The notes: a model not told the origin generated them from the letters alone. 64,000 nt of DNA from Rhodopseudomonas sp. P2A-2r (GCF_026015985.1 NZ_CP110389.1:3256001-3320000), one strand, 5' to 3'; numbered from the stretch's first letter, positions 24,168-33,890 are shown. Translations and numbers: made by a program.

Positions 24168-24442
24168 GCTTGTATTGCGAGCCCGCCACAGTTCGCGTCG
24201 TGGCATGGCGCTACCAGCGAAGGGAGGGTTGGGGCGATTTCTGGCGCAGATCCGCCGGCCCGGTGAAGCCGTGCTTTGATGTTTTTGATGATTGGAAGAT
24301 CAAGCCCGTCGTCCGCGTCAAGATGGGTAGGCGCGTAGTGGGCGGCCCGCTGACGCAAGGGCTAATCGAGGCCGAGGTGCGCCGCCTCGAGGCGCTACGC
24401 GGCCGTCCGCTTGTGCAGACAGGGCGGTCCCGCTTCGCATGA
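24164..24442 (+). CDS. Hypothetical phage protein
   Basis: This encodes 92 residues from a GTG overlapping the CtrA-like stop. It is basic and Trp/Arg-rich ([20 protein letters not shown]). It is coupled by overlap to the large terminase gene. Function unknown. Confidence 0.5.
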   Translation: MSLYCEPATVRVVAWRYQRREGWGDFWRRSAGPVKPCFDVFDDWKIKPVVRVKMGRRVVGGPLTQGLIEAEVRRLEALRGRPLVQTGRSRFA

Positions 24443-25776
24443 CAACCCTACGCATTGAAACCCCGCGCGTGTTCCTGCCGCTGCTTGAAGAGGCGGATTG
24501 GAAAGGCGTGTGGGGAGGGCGCGGCTCCGGAAAAACGCACTTCGGTGCTGATATGACAGTTGAGGATGCGTTGCGCTTCCCCGGCGACACGGGCGAGGGG
24601 CTGCGCCAGGTCTGCATCCGCGAAGTGCAAAAGGATCTGTCTCAGAGTTCGAAGCTGGTCATTGAAGACAAAATCCACAGGTACGGCCTCGGTGAGGCTG
24701 ATGGCTTCAAGATTTGGCGCGACCGCATCGAGACGCCGAAAGACGGAATTATCATCTTCAAGGGGATGAACGACTACACGGCCGAATCAGCGAAGTCTCT
24801 GGAAGGATTCAAGCGCGCGCAGATCGATGAAGCCCAAACCATAACGCACCGGTCTTTGTCGCTGCTGGGTCCGACTATCCATCGCTGGAAAGGGTCGTCT
24901 ATCCTCGCGATTTGGAACCCGCGGCGCAAGACGGACGCGATTGATGACTTTTTCCGCACCAGGAAGCCAAAGGGCGCGATCTGCATTCGGGCCAATTGGA
25001 GCGACAACCCATTTTGGAACGAAAGCGCCGAAAAACAGCGGCTGCTTGAACTTGAGCTCTATCCCGATCGCTACCCGCACACTTATGAGGGCGAGTACGC
25101 AAAGGCGTTCGAGGGCGCCTATTTCGCCCGCGAGCTGGCGCAAGCCCGCATGGAGGGCCGCATCGCCGGCGGTCGCGTCGGCACCGATCCGCTGTTGCCT
25201 ATTCGGGCAATCTTCGACATTGGCGGCGCCGGCGCCAAAGCCGACGCTATGGCGATCTGGATTACGCAGTGGGTCGGGCGCGAGGTCCGAATTCTCGACT
25301 ACATCGAAGGCCAGAGCCAGCCGCTCTCCTATTACGCCAACGAACTGCGGTCCCGCGGGTGGGGCAAAGCGGTAATAATTCTTCCACACGATGGCTTGAA
25401 CGCAAGTGCCATCACGGGAAAGCAATATGTAGATCATTGGCGGGATGCCGGGTTCGAAGTCGCTGAACCGGTCGCCAACCAAGGCGCAGGCGCTGCGATG
25501 CAGCGCATTGAGGCGGTTCGGCGCATCTTCCCGAACCTCGTATTCAACGACACGCCAGCCGTTAACGGCGGTCTCGACGCCATCGGCTTCTATCATGAGC
25601 GGAAAGACGAGGCCCGCAACATCGGACTCGGCCCCGAACACGATTGGTCAAGCCACGCTGCGGACGCTCTCGGCCTGCTGGCGATCATTTACGAAGCGCC
25701 GACGCTACAGAAGCCGCGCGAACGCTACTCGGGCCAGCGCGGTAGATCCGGCTCTGGCTCCTGGGAATCTGCCTGA
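24439..25776 (+). CDS. Phage terminase large subunit
   Basis: This encodes 445 residues. The ATPase has a Walker A GGRGSGKT at residues 26-33 and a Walker B-like AQIDEAQ at about 127-133. The C-terminal nuclease domain shows acidic residues in AIFDIGGAGAKADAMAIWI and HDWSSHAADALGLL. It is the packaging motor and end-cutting enzyme. The ATG overlaps the previous stop. Confidence 0.92.
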   Translation: MTTLRIETPRVFLPLLEEADWKGVWGGRGSGKTHFGADMTVEDALRFPGDTGEGLRQVCIREVQKDLSQSSKLVIEDKIHRYGLGEADGFKIWRDRIETPKDGIIIFKGMNDYTAESAKSLEGFKRAQIDEAQTITHRSLSLLGPTIHRWKGSSILAIWNPRRKTDAIDDFFRTRKPKGAICIRANWSDNPFWNESAEKQRLLELELYPDRYPHTYEGEYAKAFEGAYFARELAQARMEGRIAGGRVGTDPLLPIRAIFDIGGAGAKADAMAIWITQWVGREVRILDYIEGQSQPLSYYANELRSRGWGKAVIILPHDGLNASAITGKQYVDHWRDAGFEVAEPVANQGAGAAMQRIEAVRRIFPNLVFNDTPAVNGGLDAIGFYHERKDEARNIGLGPEHDWSSHAADALGLLAIIYEAPTLQKPRERYSGQRGRSGSGSWESA

Positions 25777-26033
25777 TGCCTACAACCCTTCAACAGATCA
25801 TGGATGAAGTCATGTCCACAGCCGACGCCCTGAAGTCCGCTCTCTCCATCCTCTCCGACCAGATCGACGCAGAGGTGGGCACGCGCGCCGCAGACGCGAG
25901 CGCTGCCGCCGCTGCTGGTGCGGCCAATGAGCAGGCGCTGACCGAAGCCCTCACGATGGTGCAAACGCTCTCGGCCAAGCTACCGATGCCGCCGGCGGTC
26001 GATGCTGCCGCGCTCGCCCCGCCGACCATCTGA
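25776..26033 (+). CDS. Hypothetical phage protein
   Basis: This encodes 85 residues, Ala-rich and helical (MDEVMSTADALKSALSILSD), starting at an ATG overlapping the terminase stop (TGATG). It sits between terminase and portal. Function unknown. Confidence 0.55.
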   Translation: MPTTLQQIMDEVMSTADALKSALSILSDQIDAEVGTRAADASAAAAAGAANEQALTEALTMVQTLSAKLPMPPAVDAAALAPPTI

Positions 26034-26073
26034 GCCATTCGCCGCCGCTGTCCTCAACCCCTGAAAGCAACCA

Positions 26074-28281
26074 ATGACCGATACGACGCAGGGCCAGGAC
26101 CGCGACCATGACGGCGACGGCGGCCGTGACGAAAAAGAGGCGCCGCCGAGTTCTGAGGCGACGTTCAAGAAGCTGAAGGGCTGGTTCCTCTCCGATTACG
26201 AGAAGCAGGGCCCGTGGCGGACGCAGGCGAAGGAAGATTACGGTTTCGAGGCTGGCGATCAGCTCAACGAGGCTGACAAGGCCATTCTCAGCGACATGAA
26301 CCGGCCGGTAGTGATCTTCAACCGCATCGGGCCGGTGGTCGATAGCGTCGCCGGGCAGGAAGTCGGCAACCGCCAGGAACTGGAATTCATCCCGCGCCGG
26401 CAGGGTGCCGTTCAAAAAAACGAAATGCTGACCTCGGCGGCTCGCTGGTTTCTCGATGAGTGCGACGCTGCAGACGAGGAATCGGACTCCTTCCGCGACA
26501 TGCTGACGTGCGGCATGGGCTGGACCGAAACCGGGCTAAAGTACGAGGATACGCCGGAAGGCGCGCCGCAGGTTGACCGCACCGACCCGCTGGAAATGGT
26601 GTGGGACGCCGGCGCGCGGAAGCGCAACCTGGTTGACAAGCGGCGCGTCTTCCATATTCGCCGTGATATCCCGATCGAAGAGGCGCAGGCTCTATGCCCG
26701 GGCGACGATTTCGAGGATTCTGACTACAACGCGACATGGGTTGACGACAAAAAGGCCACGGAAGACGGCAAGCCGCACGAAAACGACAACAGGTTCTACA
26801 ACAAGGAAAGCACCGGCAACGGTGAGGAAGACAGCGGCGAAAAGCTGGTGACGATGGTTCGCGCTCAATGGTTTGAGCGCGTGCCGGTCCACATGATCGC
26901 CGATCCGGATGACCCAACCGGGCAGGCCATCAAGACGCTGTCGGCCGAAGACTTCAAAGAGCTGATGGCGAAATACAAGCTCGCCGGCGCGCCTATGCCA
27001 AAGTCGGTCAAGGGGACGCGGAAGGTCTACAAACAGGCCTATCTTGGCGCGATCCTGCTCGAAATCGGCGATGCTCCCTGCAAAGACCACTTCTCGTTCA
27101 ACTGCATGACGGGAAAGCGGGACCGGAACAAGAATTCGTGGTTCGGACTGGTGCGGGCCATGAAGGACCCGGCGCGGTGGTCGAACAAGTGGCTCTCGCA
27201 GACCATGCACATCATGAACACGACGTCCAAGGGCGGCATCGCAGCCGAACGCGGCGAGTTCTTCGACAATGATGCAGAGGGCGAGGCCTCTTGGGCGAAA
27301 CAGGACACGGTGACGTACCTGAAGGCCGGCGCGCTCTCGGGGGCGAACGGCGCCAAGTTTATCCAGAAGCCGGTTTCGCAGTTTCCGGAGGCATCGTTCA
27401 ACCTGATGCAGTTCGCCGTGACGGCGCACCGTGACGTCTCAGGGCTCAACCTCGAGACGTTGGGCATGCAGCAGGGCGCCGGGCAGGCTGCCAGCCTCGA
27501 TCTGCAGCGCAAGCAATCGGCGATGACCATCCTGCAGCCGCTTTTCGATAGCCTCCGACGCTACCGAAAAGAGCAGGGCCGCTTGATGCTCTATCTGATC
27601 GAAAACTATCTGTCGGACGGCCGACTGATCAAGATCGTTGGACCGGAGGGCGCGCAGTATGTGCCGCTGGTCAAGCAGCCGGGCAACGATGGCAATTACG
27701 ACGTGATCGCCGACGAAAGCCCAACCTCGGCCAATCAGAAGGAAGCCACCTGGGCATTCCTGCAACAGATCCTGCCGGTTATCGGCAAGATGCTGCCGCC
27801 GGCCACATGGCTGGCGCTCCTGAAATACTCGCCGCTGCCGACGTCCGCGCAGAAGGACATCACGGACAGCATCGCGGCAGAGCAGCAGCAGGCCAAGCCA
27901 GATCCGGAGGCGGCAAAGGCCGCGTCCGATCTTCAGGCATCGCAGGCCAAGAGCGCGGCCGATATCGCTAACGCCAAGGCGGTCAGCGAAGCAAAAATCC
28001 AGATTATGCGCGATGAGGCTGCGGCAAAGCGCGAAATCGCCGTGGCTGATGCGCAGCACGCCGCCATGACGGGCCTGATGACGGCGCCGCCGATCGTTGG
28101 GCCGGATGGGCAGGCGATGCCAAACCACGGCGCCGACGCCGCGCAGCTCGTCATGTCGATCGTGCAGCAAATGCGCAACGACATGGCCGGCCTGGCGCAG
28201 GCCCTCAACACGCCGAAACGCCTGATCCGCGACCCGAACACGGGCGAGTTGATCGGAATTGCACCGATGGGAGCGAACTAA
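26074..28281 (+). CDS. P22-like portal protein
   Basis: This encodes 735 residues. QLNEADKAILSDMNRPVVIF and NRIGPVVDSVAGQEVGNRQE are typical of P22-type portals, and the core shows SWFGLVRAMKDPARWSNKWL. The C-terminal 130 residues form an Ala/Gln-rich helical barrel segment (AKSAADIANAKAVSEAKIQI) like the barrel of P22 gp1. It forms the dodecameric DNA channel at the capsid vertex. Confidence 0.88.
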   Translation: MTDTTQGQDRDHDGDGGRDEKEAPPSSEATFKKLKGWFLSDYEKQGPWRTQAKEDYGFEAGDQLNEADKAILSDMNRPVVIFNRIGPVVDSVAGQEVGNRQELEFIPRRQGAVQKNEMLTSAARWFLDECDAADEESDSFRDMLTCGMGWTETGLKYEDTPEGAPQVDRTDPLEMVWDAGARKRNLVDKRRVFHIRRDIPIEEAQALCPGDDFEDSDYNATWVDDKKATEDGKPHENDNRFYNKESTGNGEEDSGEKLVTMVRAQWFERVPVHMIADPDDPTGQAIKTLSAEDFKELMAKYKLAGAPMPKSVKGTRKVYKQAYLGAILLEIGDAPCKDHFSFNCMTGKRDRNKNSWFGLVRAMKDPARWSNKWLSQTMHIMNTTSKGGIAAERGEFFDNDAEGEASWAKQDTVTYLKAGALSGANGAKFIQKPVSQFPEASFNLMQFAVTAHRDVSGLNLETLGMQQGAGQAASLDLQRKQSAMTILQPLFDSLRRYRKEQGRLMLYLIENYLSDGRLIKIVGPEGAQYVPLVKQPGNDGNYDVIADESPTSANQKEATWAFLQQILPVIGKMLPPATWLALLKYSPLPTSAQKDITDSIAAEQQQAKPDPEAAKAASDLQASQAKSAADIANAKAVSEAKIQIMRDEAAAKREIAVADAQHAAMTGLMTAPPIVGPDGQAMPNHGADAAQLVMSIVQQMRNDMAGLAQALNTPKRLIRDPNTGELIGIAPMGAN

Positions 28282-28701
28282 ATGGCCGCATACAACAAAT
28301 TCGACTGCTTCACGCTCGATCTGGCGACAAAGCTTCACAACCTCAACGCCGACACGCTGAAAATCATGCTGTCGAACGTCCTGCCGGTACGGACGAACAC
28401 GGTGAAGAGCAATCTGACAGAGATTGCAGCGGGCAACGGCTATTCTGCCGGCGGATCAATCGCGCCGTTCGTCTCGGGTATCGACACATCGGGCTCTTAC
28501 AAGCTGATCCTTTCGCCGGTGGTATTCACGGCAGTGGGCGGATCGATAGGGCCGTTCCAATACGCGCCGATCTACAACGCCACGGCCGCGGGTCTCAATC
28601 TAATTGCCTGGTGGGATTACGGAACGCCCATCACCATCACCAACGGCAACAGCTTCACTGTCGGTCTCGATCAGACCGCCGGTACGCTGACGCTCGTTTA
28701 A
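28282..28701 (+). CDS. Hypothetical structural phage protein
   Basis: This encodes 139 residues, beginning directly after the portal stop. It is beta-rich with FDCFTLDLATKLHNLNADTL near the start and TITNGNSFTVGLDQTAGTLT at the end. Comparable proteins of unknown function sit next to portal or capsid genes in many rhizobial phages; a head-decoration role is possible. Confidence 0.6.
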   Translation: MAAYNKFDCFTLDLATKLHNLNADTLKIMLSNVLPVRTNTVKSNLTEIAAGNGYSAGGSIAPFVSGIDTSGSYKLILSPVVFTAVGGSIGPFQYAPIYNATAAGLNLIAWWDYGTPITITNGNSFTVGLDQTAGTLTLV

Positions 28702-28710
28702 GGGGGTCTC

Positions 28711-28965
28711 ATGACCGATTACCTGACGCTGATCCGGCAGCAGTTCGCCCAGCTCTGCGCGCAGCGGGACGCAATCCTGGTGCAGTCCATGCCGATCCGC
28801 GAGGCGCGCGACGCCTTGGCGGTCGCCGCCGCTGCGGATCTGGCCGCCAAGACCGATCCCATGAATGCGCAGATCATCGCGCTTGAAGCACCGTTGGCCG
28901 ATCTCATGAGCCAGATCGCACAGATTTCCAACGCTCTGAGCGGGCAGACGGGCAGCGGCGCGTAA
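28711..28965 (+). CDS. Small coiled-coil phage protein
   Basis: This encodes 84 residues, largely one helix (LTLIRQQFAQLCAQRDAILV then IIALEAPLADLMSQIAQISN). It is followed without gap by a fibre-like gene, whose product it might accompany. Function unknown. Confidence 0.5.
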   Translation: MTDYLTLIRQQFAQLCAQRDAILVQSMPIREARDALAVAAAADLAAKTDPMNAQIIALEAPLADLMSQIAQISNALSGQTGSGA

Positions 28966-30060
28966 ATGGCAAGCCTCGTCCTCGGCGTCAAATTTATCCC
29001 GGCTTCGGCCGGCGCTGGCAGCTTCGTATTCGCCGCGGCTGTGACGGGGTATTTGGCGCCGACTGCTGCGATGGACGGAAAAACCTACCGGTATCGCGCA
29101 GAAAATCCGCTTTCGCCGTCAGAGTGGGAATGGGGCGCGACGGTCTATTCTAATTCGACGGGCACGTTTACCCGCGTCGTCTCGTTTTCTTCGACTGGCG
29201 GCACTGTAGCATTCACAGGTATTCCGCAGGTTGGGCTCCTGTTGTTCCCCGCCGACATCCTGCAATTCGATGATGCGATGTCGCTGACGACGGCGCAGCA
29301 AGGCATGGGTCGCGCGAATATCGGTGTCCCGGGCGCGAACCTGCTGATTAATCCGGATTTCCGGGTCAACCAGCGCGTCTATGTTTCCGCGGCCGCGCTC
29401 GCGGTTGGCATCTACGGGCACGATCGCTGGAAGGCGGGCGCAGCCGGCGGCGATTATTCGTTTGCCCAGCTCGCCAGCTCGACAACGATCACGATCGCGT
29501 CGGGCAAGACCCTTATTCAGGTGGTCGAGGACAAGAATGTAGAGGGCGGTACTTATGTTCTGTCGTGGACCGGAACTGCGCAGGCGCGCGCCGGTGTCAA
29601 TTCGGCAACGCCCTCGGGCAGCTACGCCGCAAGCCCACTGATCATTGCCGGTCAGACCGCCGGAACTGTCATGTCGGTGGAGTTCAACGCCGGTACGCTC
29701 GGCAAAGCAAAGCTTGAAGTCGGGTTGGTTCCGACGCCGTTCGTGATGTCCAGCATCGACATCGAGGCGGCGAAGTGCCTTCGATACTTCGAAGTTGTAA
29801 TCGCGCCTAGCGGCGCAGGTAACGCAATTTTTTCTGGATCACTGACAGGAACCAACGCACTCGCGAGGTGGGAGTTCAAAGTTCAGAAAAGGGTTAACCC
29901 AACATTTGCGCAAATGAATAGTTCGACTTGGCAGAACGCTACGCCGGCCAACGTTTACATCGACTTGAACGGAATTTGGTTTCAGACGACGGTTGGCAGC
30001 TTTTTCTATCTTAACGGGACTATTGGCCTACCTATTTGTTCGGCTAGTTCGGAGCTTTAA
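28966..30060 (+). CDS. Fibre- or spike-like phage protein
   Basis: This encodes 364 residues. The N-terminal 115 residues look like a particle-attachment domain (TYRYRAENPLSPSEWEWGAT). From residue about 120 it reads ANLLINPDFRVNQRVYVSA and HDRWKAGAAGGDYSF, a layout shared with many phage tail-fibre or base proteins, followed by a jelly-roll-like carbohydrate-binding segment. Its place between portal and scaffold genes, away from the tail fibre at 43618, is unusual. It may bind a receptor. Confidence 0.6.
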   Translation: MASLVLGVKFIPASAGAGSFVFAAAVTGYLAPTAAMDGKTYRYRAENPLSPSEWEWGATVYSNSTGTFTRVVSFSSTGGTVAFTGIPQVGLLLFPADILQFDDAMSLTTAQQGMGRANIGVPGANLLINPDFRVNQRVYVSAAALAVGIYGHDRWKAGAAGGDYSFAQLASSTTITIASGKTLIQVVEDKNVEGGTYVLSWTGTAQARAGVNSATPSGSYAASPLIIAGQTAGTVMSVEFNAGTLGKAKLEVGLVPTPFVMSSIDIEAAKCLRYFEVVIAPSGAGNAIFSGSLTGTNALARWEFKVQKRVNPTFAQMNSSTWQNATPANVYIDLNGIWFQTTVGSFFYLNGTIGLPICSASSEL

Positions 30061-30143
30061 TTATGGTGTTGCATCGCGCGATCCGTGGTGTCCGCGATCC
30101 AGAAATTCTGATCAATCCAAGTGTTTGCAGGGCCGCATAACTC

Positions 30144-30917
30144 ATGTTCTTTGACGCGCTAGGCAAATTCGCGCTTGGGCAGATCAGCGCGCCGGGCTCA
30201 ACGAATTCAACCCTCGTTGCTGCGCCTGGTGCCTATGCGGTCACCGGCTTTGCGGCCACGTTCGGATTGCAGGAGCCGGCCGCTGCTGGCAGCTATGCCG
30301 CCACCGGCGTCGCGGCGTCGCTCAACGACAAGCTCGCCGCGGCTGCGGGAGCCTATGCGATCACCGGCGTCTCGGCGTCGTTCAAGGTTGGCGAGGTGGC
30401 TGTTGCCGGATCCTACGCGCTAACCGGCGTCGCCTCGGGTTTCAAGGTCGCATTCCCGGCAGAAGTCGGCAGTTACGCCGTGACCGGACAAGCAGCGGTG
30501 CAGGGCGCCACGCTGGCGCCGGCAACGGGTTCATACGTCACCGCCGGCGTGGCCTCGGTCTGGCCGATCTTCATGCGCGCCGACGCTGGGAGCTACGCAA
30601 TTGCATCGCCAGTGGCGCAGCTCTACCGCAGTGGCGCAGACTTCGATTTGGTCTATGGCGGCATCGGCCACTATCTCGTCGCGGCCGAAGAGGCGCGCCA
30701 GCTCGCCCGTATCACGCGGAAGACGCCGGCGCCGATCGATCGCACCACAAAGCCAGTGTTCAAGGCTGTAGGAAGCCCGCCAGCGCCGCCGGCAGCGCCG
30801 GTCATCGACATGCAGGCGGTGCAGAACGAACGCGCTGCGGCCCAGCAGGCGGCGACACAGGCGGCAACCATCAAACGGCGTCGGCAGGAAGAGGAATTCT
30901 TACTGCTCGCCTCCTAA
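30144..30917 (+). CDS. Repeat-containing phage protein (seven GSYA-type 20-residue repeats)
   Basis: This encodes 257 residues. Residues about 27-160 consist of seven units of about 20 residues on the pattern AxxGxYAxTGxAASFxxxxx (for example AAAGAYAITGVSASFKVGEV). This predicts a regular beta structure. The C-terminal about 100 residues are a linker with PAPPAAPVIDMQ and a basic helix (ATIKRRRQEEEFLLLA). The gene lies between the fibre-like gene and the scaffold. No function is known. Confidence 0.6.
   Translation: MFFDALGKFALGQISAPGSTNSTLVAAPGAYAVTGFAATFGLQEPAAAGSYAATGVAASLNDKLAAAAGAYAITGVSASFKVGEVAVAGSYALTGVASGFKVAFPAEVGSYAVTGQAAVQGATLAPATGSYVTAGVASVWPIFMRADAGSYAIASPVAQLYRSGADFDLVYGGIGHYLVAAEEARQLARITRKTPAPIDRTTKPVFKAVGSPPAPPAAPVIDMQAVQNERAAAQQAATQAATIKRRRQEEEFLLLAS
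30225..30632 (+). repeat. Tandem 60-bp coding repeats
   Basis: Seven diverged units with a period of 60 bases encode the GSYA/TG repeats of the overlapping protein. The amino acids are better conserved than the bases, so the array is old and kept by selection. Confidence 0.6.
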
Positions 30918-30989
30918 TTCCGGGTCATCCGGATATCGCGCGCGGCGTTCCGCGTATCTGTCGCTGACAGCTTCAGCAGAGGGCACCAC

Positions 30990-31947
30990 ATGGACAACAA
31001 CAGCAGAATCCACTTCAAACGACATCGGCCCGTCATTCTCGGCGGAAGAGGAGGCGTTCTTCAGCAGCGGCGGCGAATCCGTCATCCCCGGCGATTCCGG
31101 CACGCTGGCGCCGGCCGATGATGCTGGCGTCGAAGGCGATGGCGGAACCGAACCGGCCGCGCCCAAGGCCGGCGAAAAGAAGATGGTTGAGCTGGCCGCT
31201 CTCCACGAAGAGCGGAAGTTGCGCCAGGAGCGTGATGCGGAGTTGCGCGCGCGGGATCTCGAGATTGCCGAATTCAAGGGCAAGTTCGCCATCATCGAGC
31301 GGCTGAATGCGCCTGCAGCTGCCGCCACCGCGCCCGTGGTGCCTCCGACCGTTGACGATGACATTTTCGGCGCCGTCAAGCACCTCGGCGAAACCGTCGC
31401 GCAGACGCAAAAGCGCTTGGATGACGCCGACGCCGCGACCAAGGCGGAAACGGAGCGCACTGCGTTCGTCAACGACTACAAGGCTGATGCGGCGGCATTC
31501 GAGGCCGGCGATCCGGTCAAGGGCGTCGCGGCCGTGCCGGACTATCGCAAGGCCTATGACTTCCTGCTGAACTCCCGCGCTGCAGATCTCAAGGCGATCG
31601 GTTACGACACGCCGGAAAAGCTGCACAACGCCCTGACTGCCGACGAATTCGCCATCGCGCAGATGGCGAAAGACCAGGGCAGGAGCCCGGCGGCGATGCT
31701 CTACGCTCTGGCGCAGGCCCGCGGCTACAAGGCTGCCGCAGCACCGGCGGCCGATGGCGGCACCGCGGCCGAACGCCTCGCCAAGATCGAAGCGGGGCAG
31801 GCGGCGAACAAGAGCCTCAGCGATCTTGGCGGCGAAGCGCCTGGCGGCGCGATGACAGCGCAGCGATTGATTGACATGCCGATGGCGGAGTTCGAGGCGT
31901 GGACCGCGAAAAATCCGGCCATGGCTAAGCGCCTGATGGGCGCCTGA
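30990..31947 (+). CDS. Phage scaffolding-type protein, frameshifted in this sequence
   Basis: A GAGGG ribosome-binding sequence precedes the ATG at 30990. The frame shifts a few codons on: one surplus A near 30996-31001. After it the frame reads TTAESTSNDIGPSFSAEEEA and onward without a stop to 31947 (total 3n+1). The protein is acidic and then a long coiled coil (LAALHEERKLRQERDAELRA), with a C-terminal helical part ending NPAMAKRLMGA. Position between portal and capsid, composition and coiled coil fit a scaffold. Without the repair, only a start at 31183 is available and the acidic N-terminus would be lost. Confidence 0.65.
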
Positions 31948-31948
31948 C

Positions 31949-32155
31949 GTGATCGCGGGAATTGCCAGCGTTCGGGAGGCCCTGCAGGGCATCCCGGGCG
32001 CTGAGACGTGCCTGATGCGCTACGAGGATGGCGGCGCGGTGCAGGCATTCATCATCGGCGACATGACGGCGCGCGTCGGTGCGTCAGCGACTGTAGGCGA
32101 CATTCGGGCAGCCTTCCTTGCAGAAATTGCAAAGAACGCAGGCGGTGGCAGTTAG
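31949..32155 (+). CDS. Hypothetical phage protein
   Basis: This encodes 68 residues from a GTG two bases after the scaffold stop. It contains RYEDGGAVQAFIIGDMTARV, a short beta-rich domain. Function unknown. Confidence 0.45.
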   Translation: MIAGIASVREALQGIPGAETCLMRYEDGGAVQAFIIGDMTARVGASATVGDIRAAFLAEIAKNAGGGS

Positions 32156-32220
32156 TTAACTTCTCTGCCCAACGATCTATCAGAACGCACTACCTCGGCC
32201 GGCGGCCGTAAAGCGCCAGC

Positions 32221-32246
32221 CTCCACGGAAGGCGGATTTTCCGTGA
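32221..32246 (+). promoter_or_regulatory. Hairpin in the capsid gene leader
   Basis: In the 160-base gap before the capsid gene, CACGGAA pairs with TTCCGTG across a seven-base loop. No T-run follows, so it is more likely an RNA-stability or translation element for the capsid message than a terminator. The rest of the gap shows nothing else. Confidence 0.3.
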
Positions 32247-32316
32247 TGCGCTCGGACGCAGCGTTAGGCGCCCAAAACTCATCACAGATTTTCCCTCTTT
32301 TCCGGGTGCATGAAAA

Positions 32317-33384
32317 ATGTCCGTTACCAGCTACGGGGTCAATGACTCCCTCTCCAACAAGCTTTGGGCGAAGAAGCTCAACTCCGAGGCGCTGAAAGAA
32401 ACCTATTTCGGCCGGTTCATGGGCGAAGAAAGCTCGAACATGATCCAGCTCAAGACGGAGCTGTCCCAGAATGCCGGCGACGCCGTGACCATCGGCCTGC
32501 GCGTCCAGCTTCAGGGCGACGGCGTCACCGAGGGCCAGACCCAGCAGGGCAACGAAGAGCAGCTTTCGACCTATCAGGACAAGTTGCTGATCAACGAGCT
32601 ATCCCACGCGGTCCGCGTCAAGAACAAGAACTCGATCGACGCCCAGCGCGTCCCGTTCTCCCTGCGCACGGAGGGCAAGGAAGGTCTCAAGGACTGGTAT
32701 GCCAACCGGTTCGATACCTGCATGTTCAACCACCTGTGCGGCAACACGCTGGTGGCGGATATGCGCTACGCCGGCAACAATGCAATTGTCGCCCCGACTC
32801 GAATCTACCGCGGCGGCGCGGCCACGGATGACGCGACGATCGCGGCCGACAACACCAAGACCTTCAACCTCAGCATCATTGACGCCTGCGTCGAGCGTGC
32901 CGGCGTTGCCTCTCCGTTGATCCGCCCCATCAAGATCAACGGCGAAAACAAGTTCCTGATGTTCCTGCATGACTACCAGGTCACGGACATGCGGACCAAC
33001 ACCAACGCCGGACAGTGGCTAGATATCCAGAAGGCCGCGCTTGCCGGCGGCGCGAGTTCCAAGTCGCCGATCTACACCGGCGCTCTCGGCGAATACAACA
33101 ACACCATCCTCCACAAGGCGAACCGCGTGACGCAGGGCGTCACCAACGCCGGCGCAGTGGCGGCCAATACCCGCCGCGCCGTCTTCTGCGGCGCGCAGGC
33201 CGGCGCGGTCGGCTTCGGCAAGCAGTTCTCTTCCGGCTCGCATTACAAGTGGGTGGAAGAGCTGTTCGACTACGAGCGCGAGCTTGGTGTGTCGGCGCAG
33301 ACCGTGTGGGGCATCAAGAAGTCGGTCTACAACGCCCAGGATTTCGGCACCATCGTTGCGACCACCTACGCGGCACCGCACTAA
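32317..33384 (+). CDS. N4-gp56-type major capsid protein
   Basis: This encodes 355 residues. The N-terminus SYGVNDSLSNKLWAKKLNSE and ALKETYFGRFMGEESSNMIQ, with GDAVTIGLRVQLQGDGVTEG, are characteristic of the N4-gp56 family of HK97-fold capsid proteins. The C-terminus ELGVSAQTVWGIKKSVYNAQ is also typical. A start at the ATG 32317 is favoured over a closed short frame beginning just upstream. Confidence 0.9.
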   Translation: MSVTSYGVNDSLSNKLWAKKLNSEALKETYFGRFMGEESSNMIQLKTELSQNAGDAVTIGLRVQLQGDGVTEGQTQQGNEEQLSTYQDKLLINELSHAVRVKNKNSIDAQRVPFSLRTEGKEGLKDWYANRFDTCMFNHLCGNTLVADMRYAGNNAIVAPTRIYRGGAATDDATIAADNTKTFNLSIIDACVERAGVASPLIRPIKINGENKFLMFLHDYQVTDMRTNTNAGQWLDIQKAALAGGASSKSPIYTGALGEYNNTILHKANRVTQGVTNAGAVAANTRRAVFCGAQAGAVGFGKQFSSGSHYKWVEELFDYERELGVSAQTVWGIKKSVYNAQDFGTIVATTYAAPH

Positions 33385-33460
33385 TCACGTAGTTGCCGCC
33401 GGGTAATTCCCGGCGGCGCTCGCTGCGCCCCATCAACATTCGATCCAAGGAAGCAACGAT

Positions 33461-33883
33461 ATGACCACCGGAATTCCCGGCACCACGGCCCGAAAAATGA
33501 CGGGTCAGCTCGTCCACTATCTCCGCTTCAAGGTCGCCTTTGGCGATGCTGCAACCGCAGTCGCGCTGCTCAAGCAGACGCTGCCGCTGGGTGCGATCAT
33601 TCTTCGCGCCAGCCTTGTCAAGACCACGGCGTGGAATTCCGCTACCTCGGCCGCCCTGAGTGTCGGCCTGGTGGGCGGAACGGGAGCGGAGCTGATCAGC
33701 GCGGCCGACGTCAAGACTGCGACCGGGCTTGTGGCCGGTACGCTGTCGGCTGGCGCGCTTGCGCCGCTCACGGCCGATACTCAGGTGCAGGCTTCGGTTG
33801 CGTTCGTCGGCGCCCCGACCGCCGGCGCGGCTTATGTCGTGATCGAATACGTGAACGACAACGATCTGAACGTCGGCCAGTAA
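33461..33883 (+). CDS. Hypothetical head-associated protein
   Basis: This encodes 140 residues, beta-rich with Ala/Thr (LPLGAIILRASLVKTTAWNS) and a C-terminal AYVVIEYVNDNDLN. It lies directly after the capsid gene, where decoration or minor head proteins usually lie. No family is recognised. Confidence 0.6.
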   Translation: MTTGIPGTTARKMTGQLVHYLRFKVAFGDAATAVALLKQTLPLGAIILRASLVKTTAWNSATSAALSVGLVGGTGAELISAADVKTATGLVAGTLSAGALAPLTADTQVQASVAFVGAPTAGAAYVVIEYVNDNDLNVGQ

Positions 33884-33890
33884 TCCGCCG

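Noticed and set aside
30063..30140. A 25-codon frame before the repeat-protein gene
   Set aside because: Very short with no motif; it may be an accidental frame or a degenerated gene start.
30225..30632. CRISPR array
   Set aside because: The repeats are coding, have no spacers, and differ in sequence between units.
30900..31472. A 190-codon antisense frame across the scaffold gene
   Set aside because: Ser/Ala-rich shadow of an acidic coiled-coil gene; it opposes the whole structural operon.
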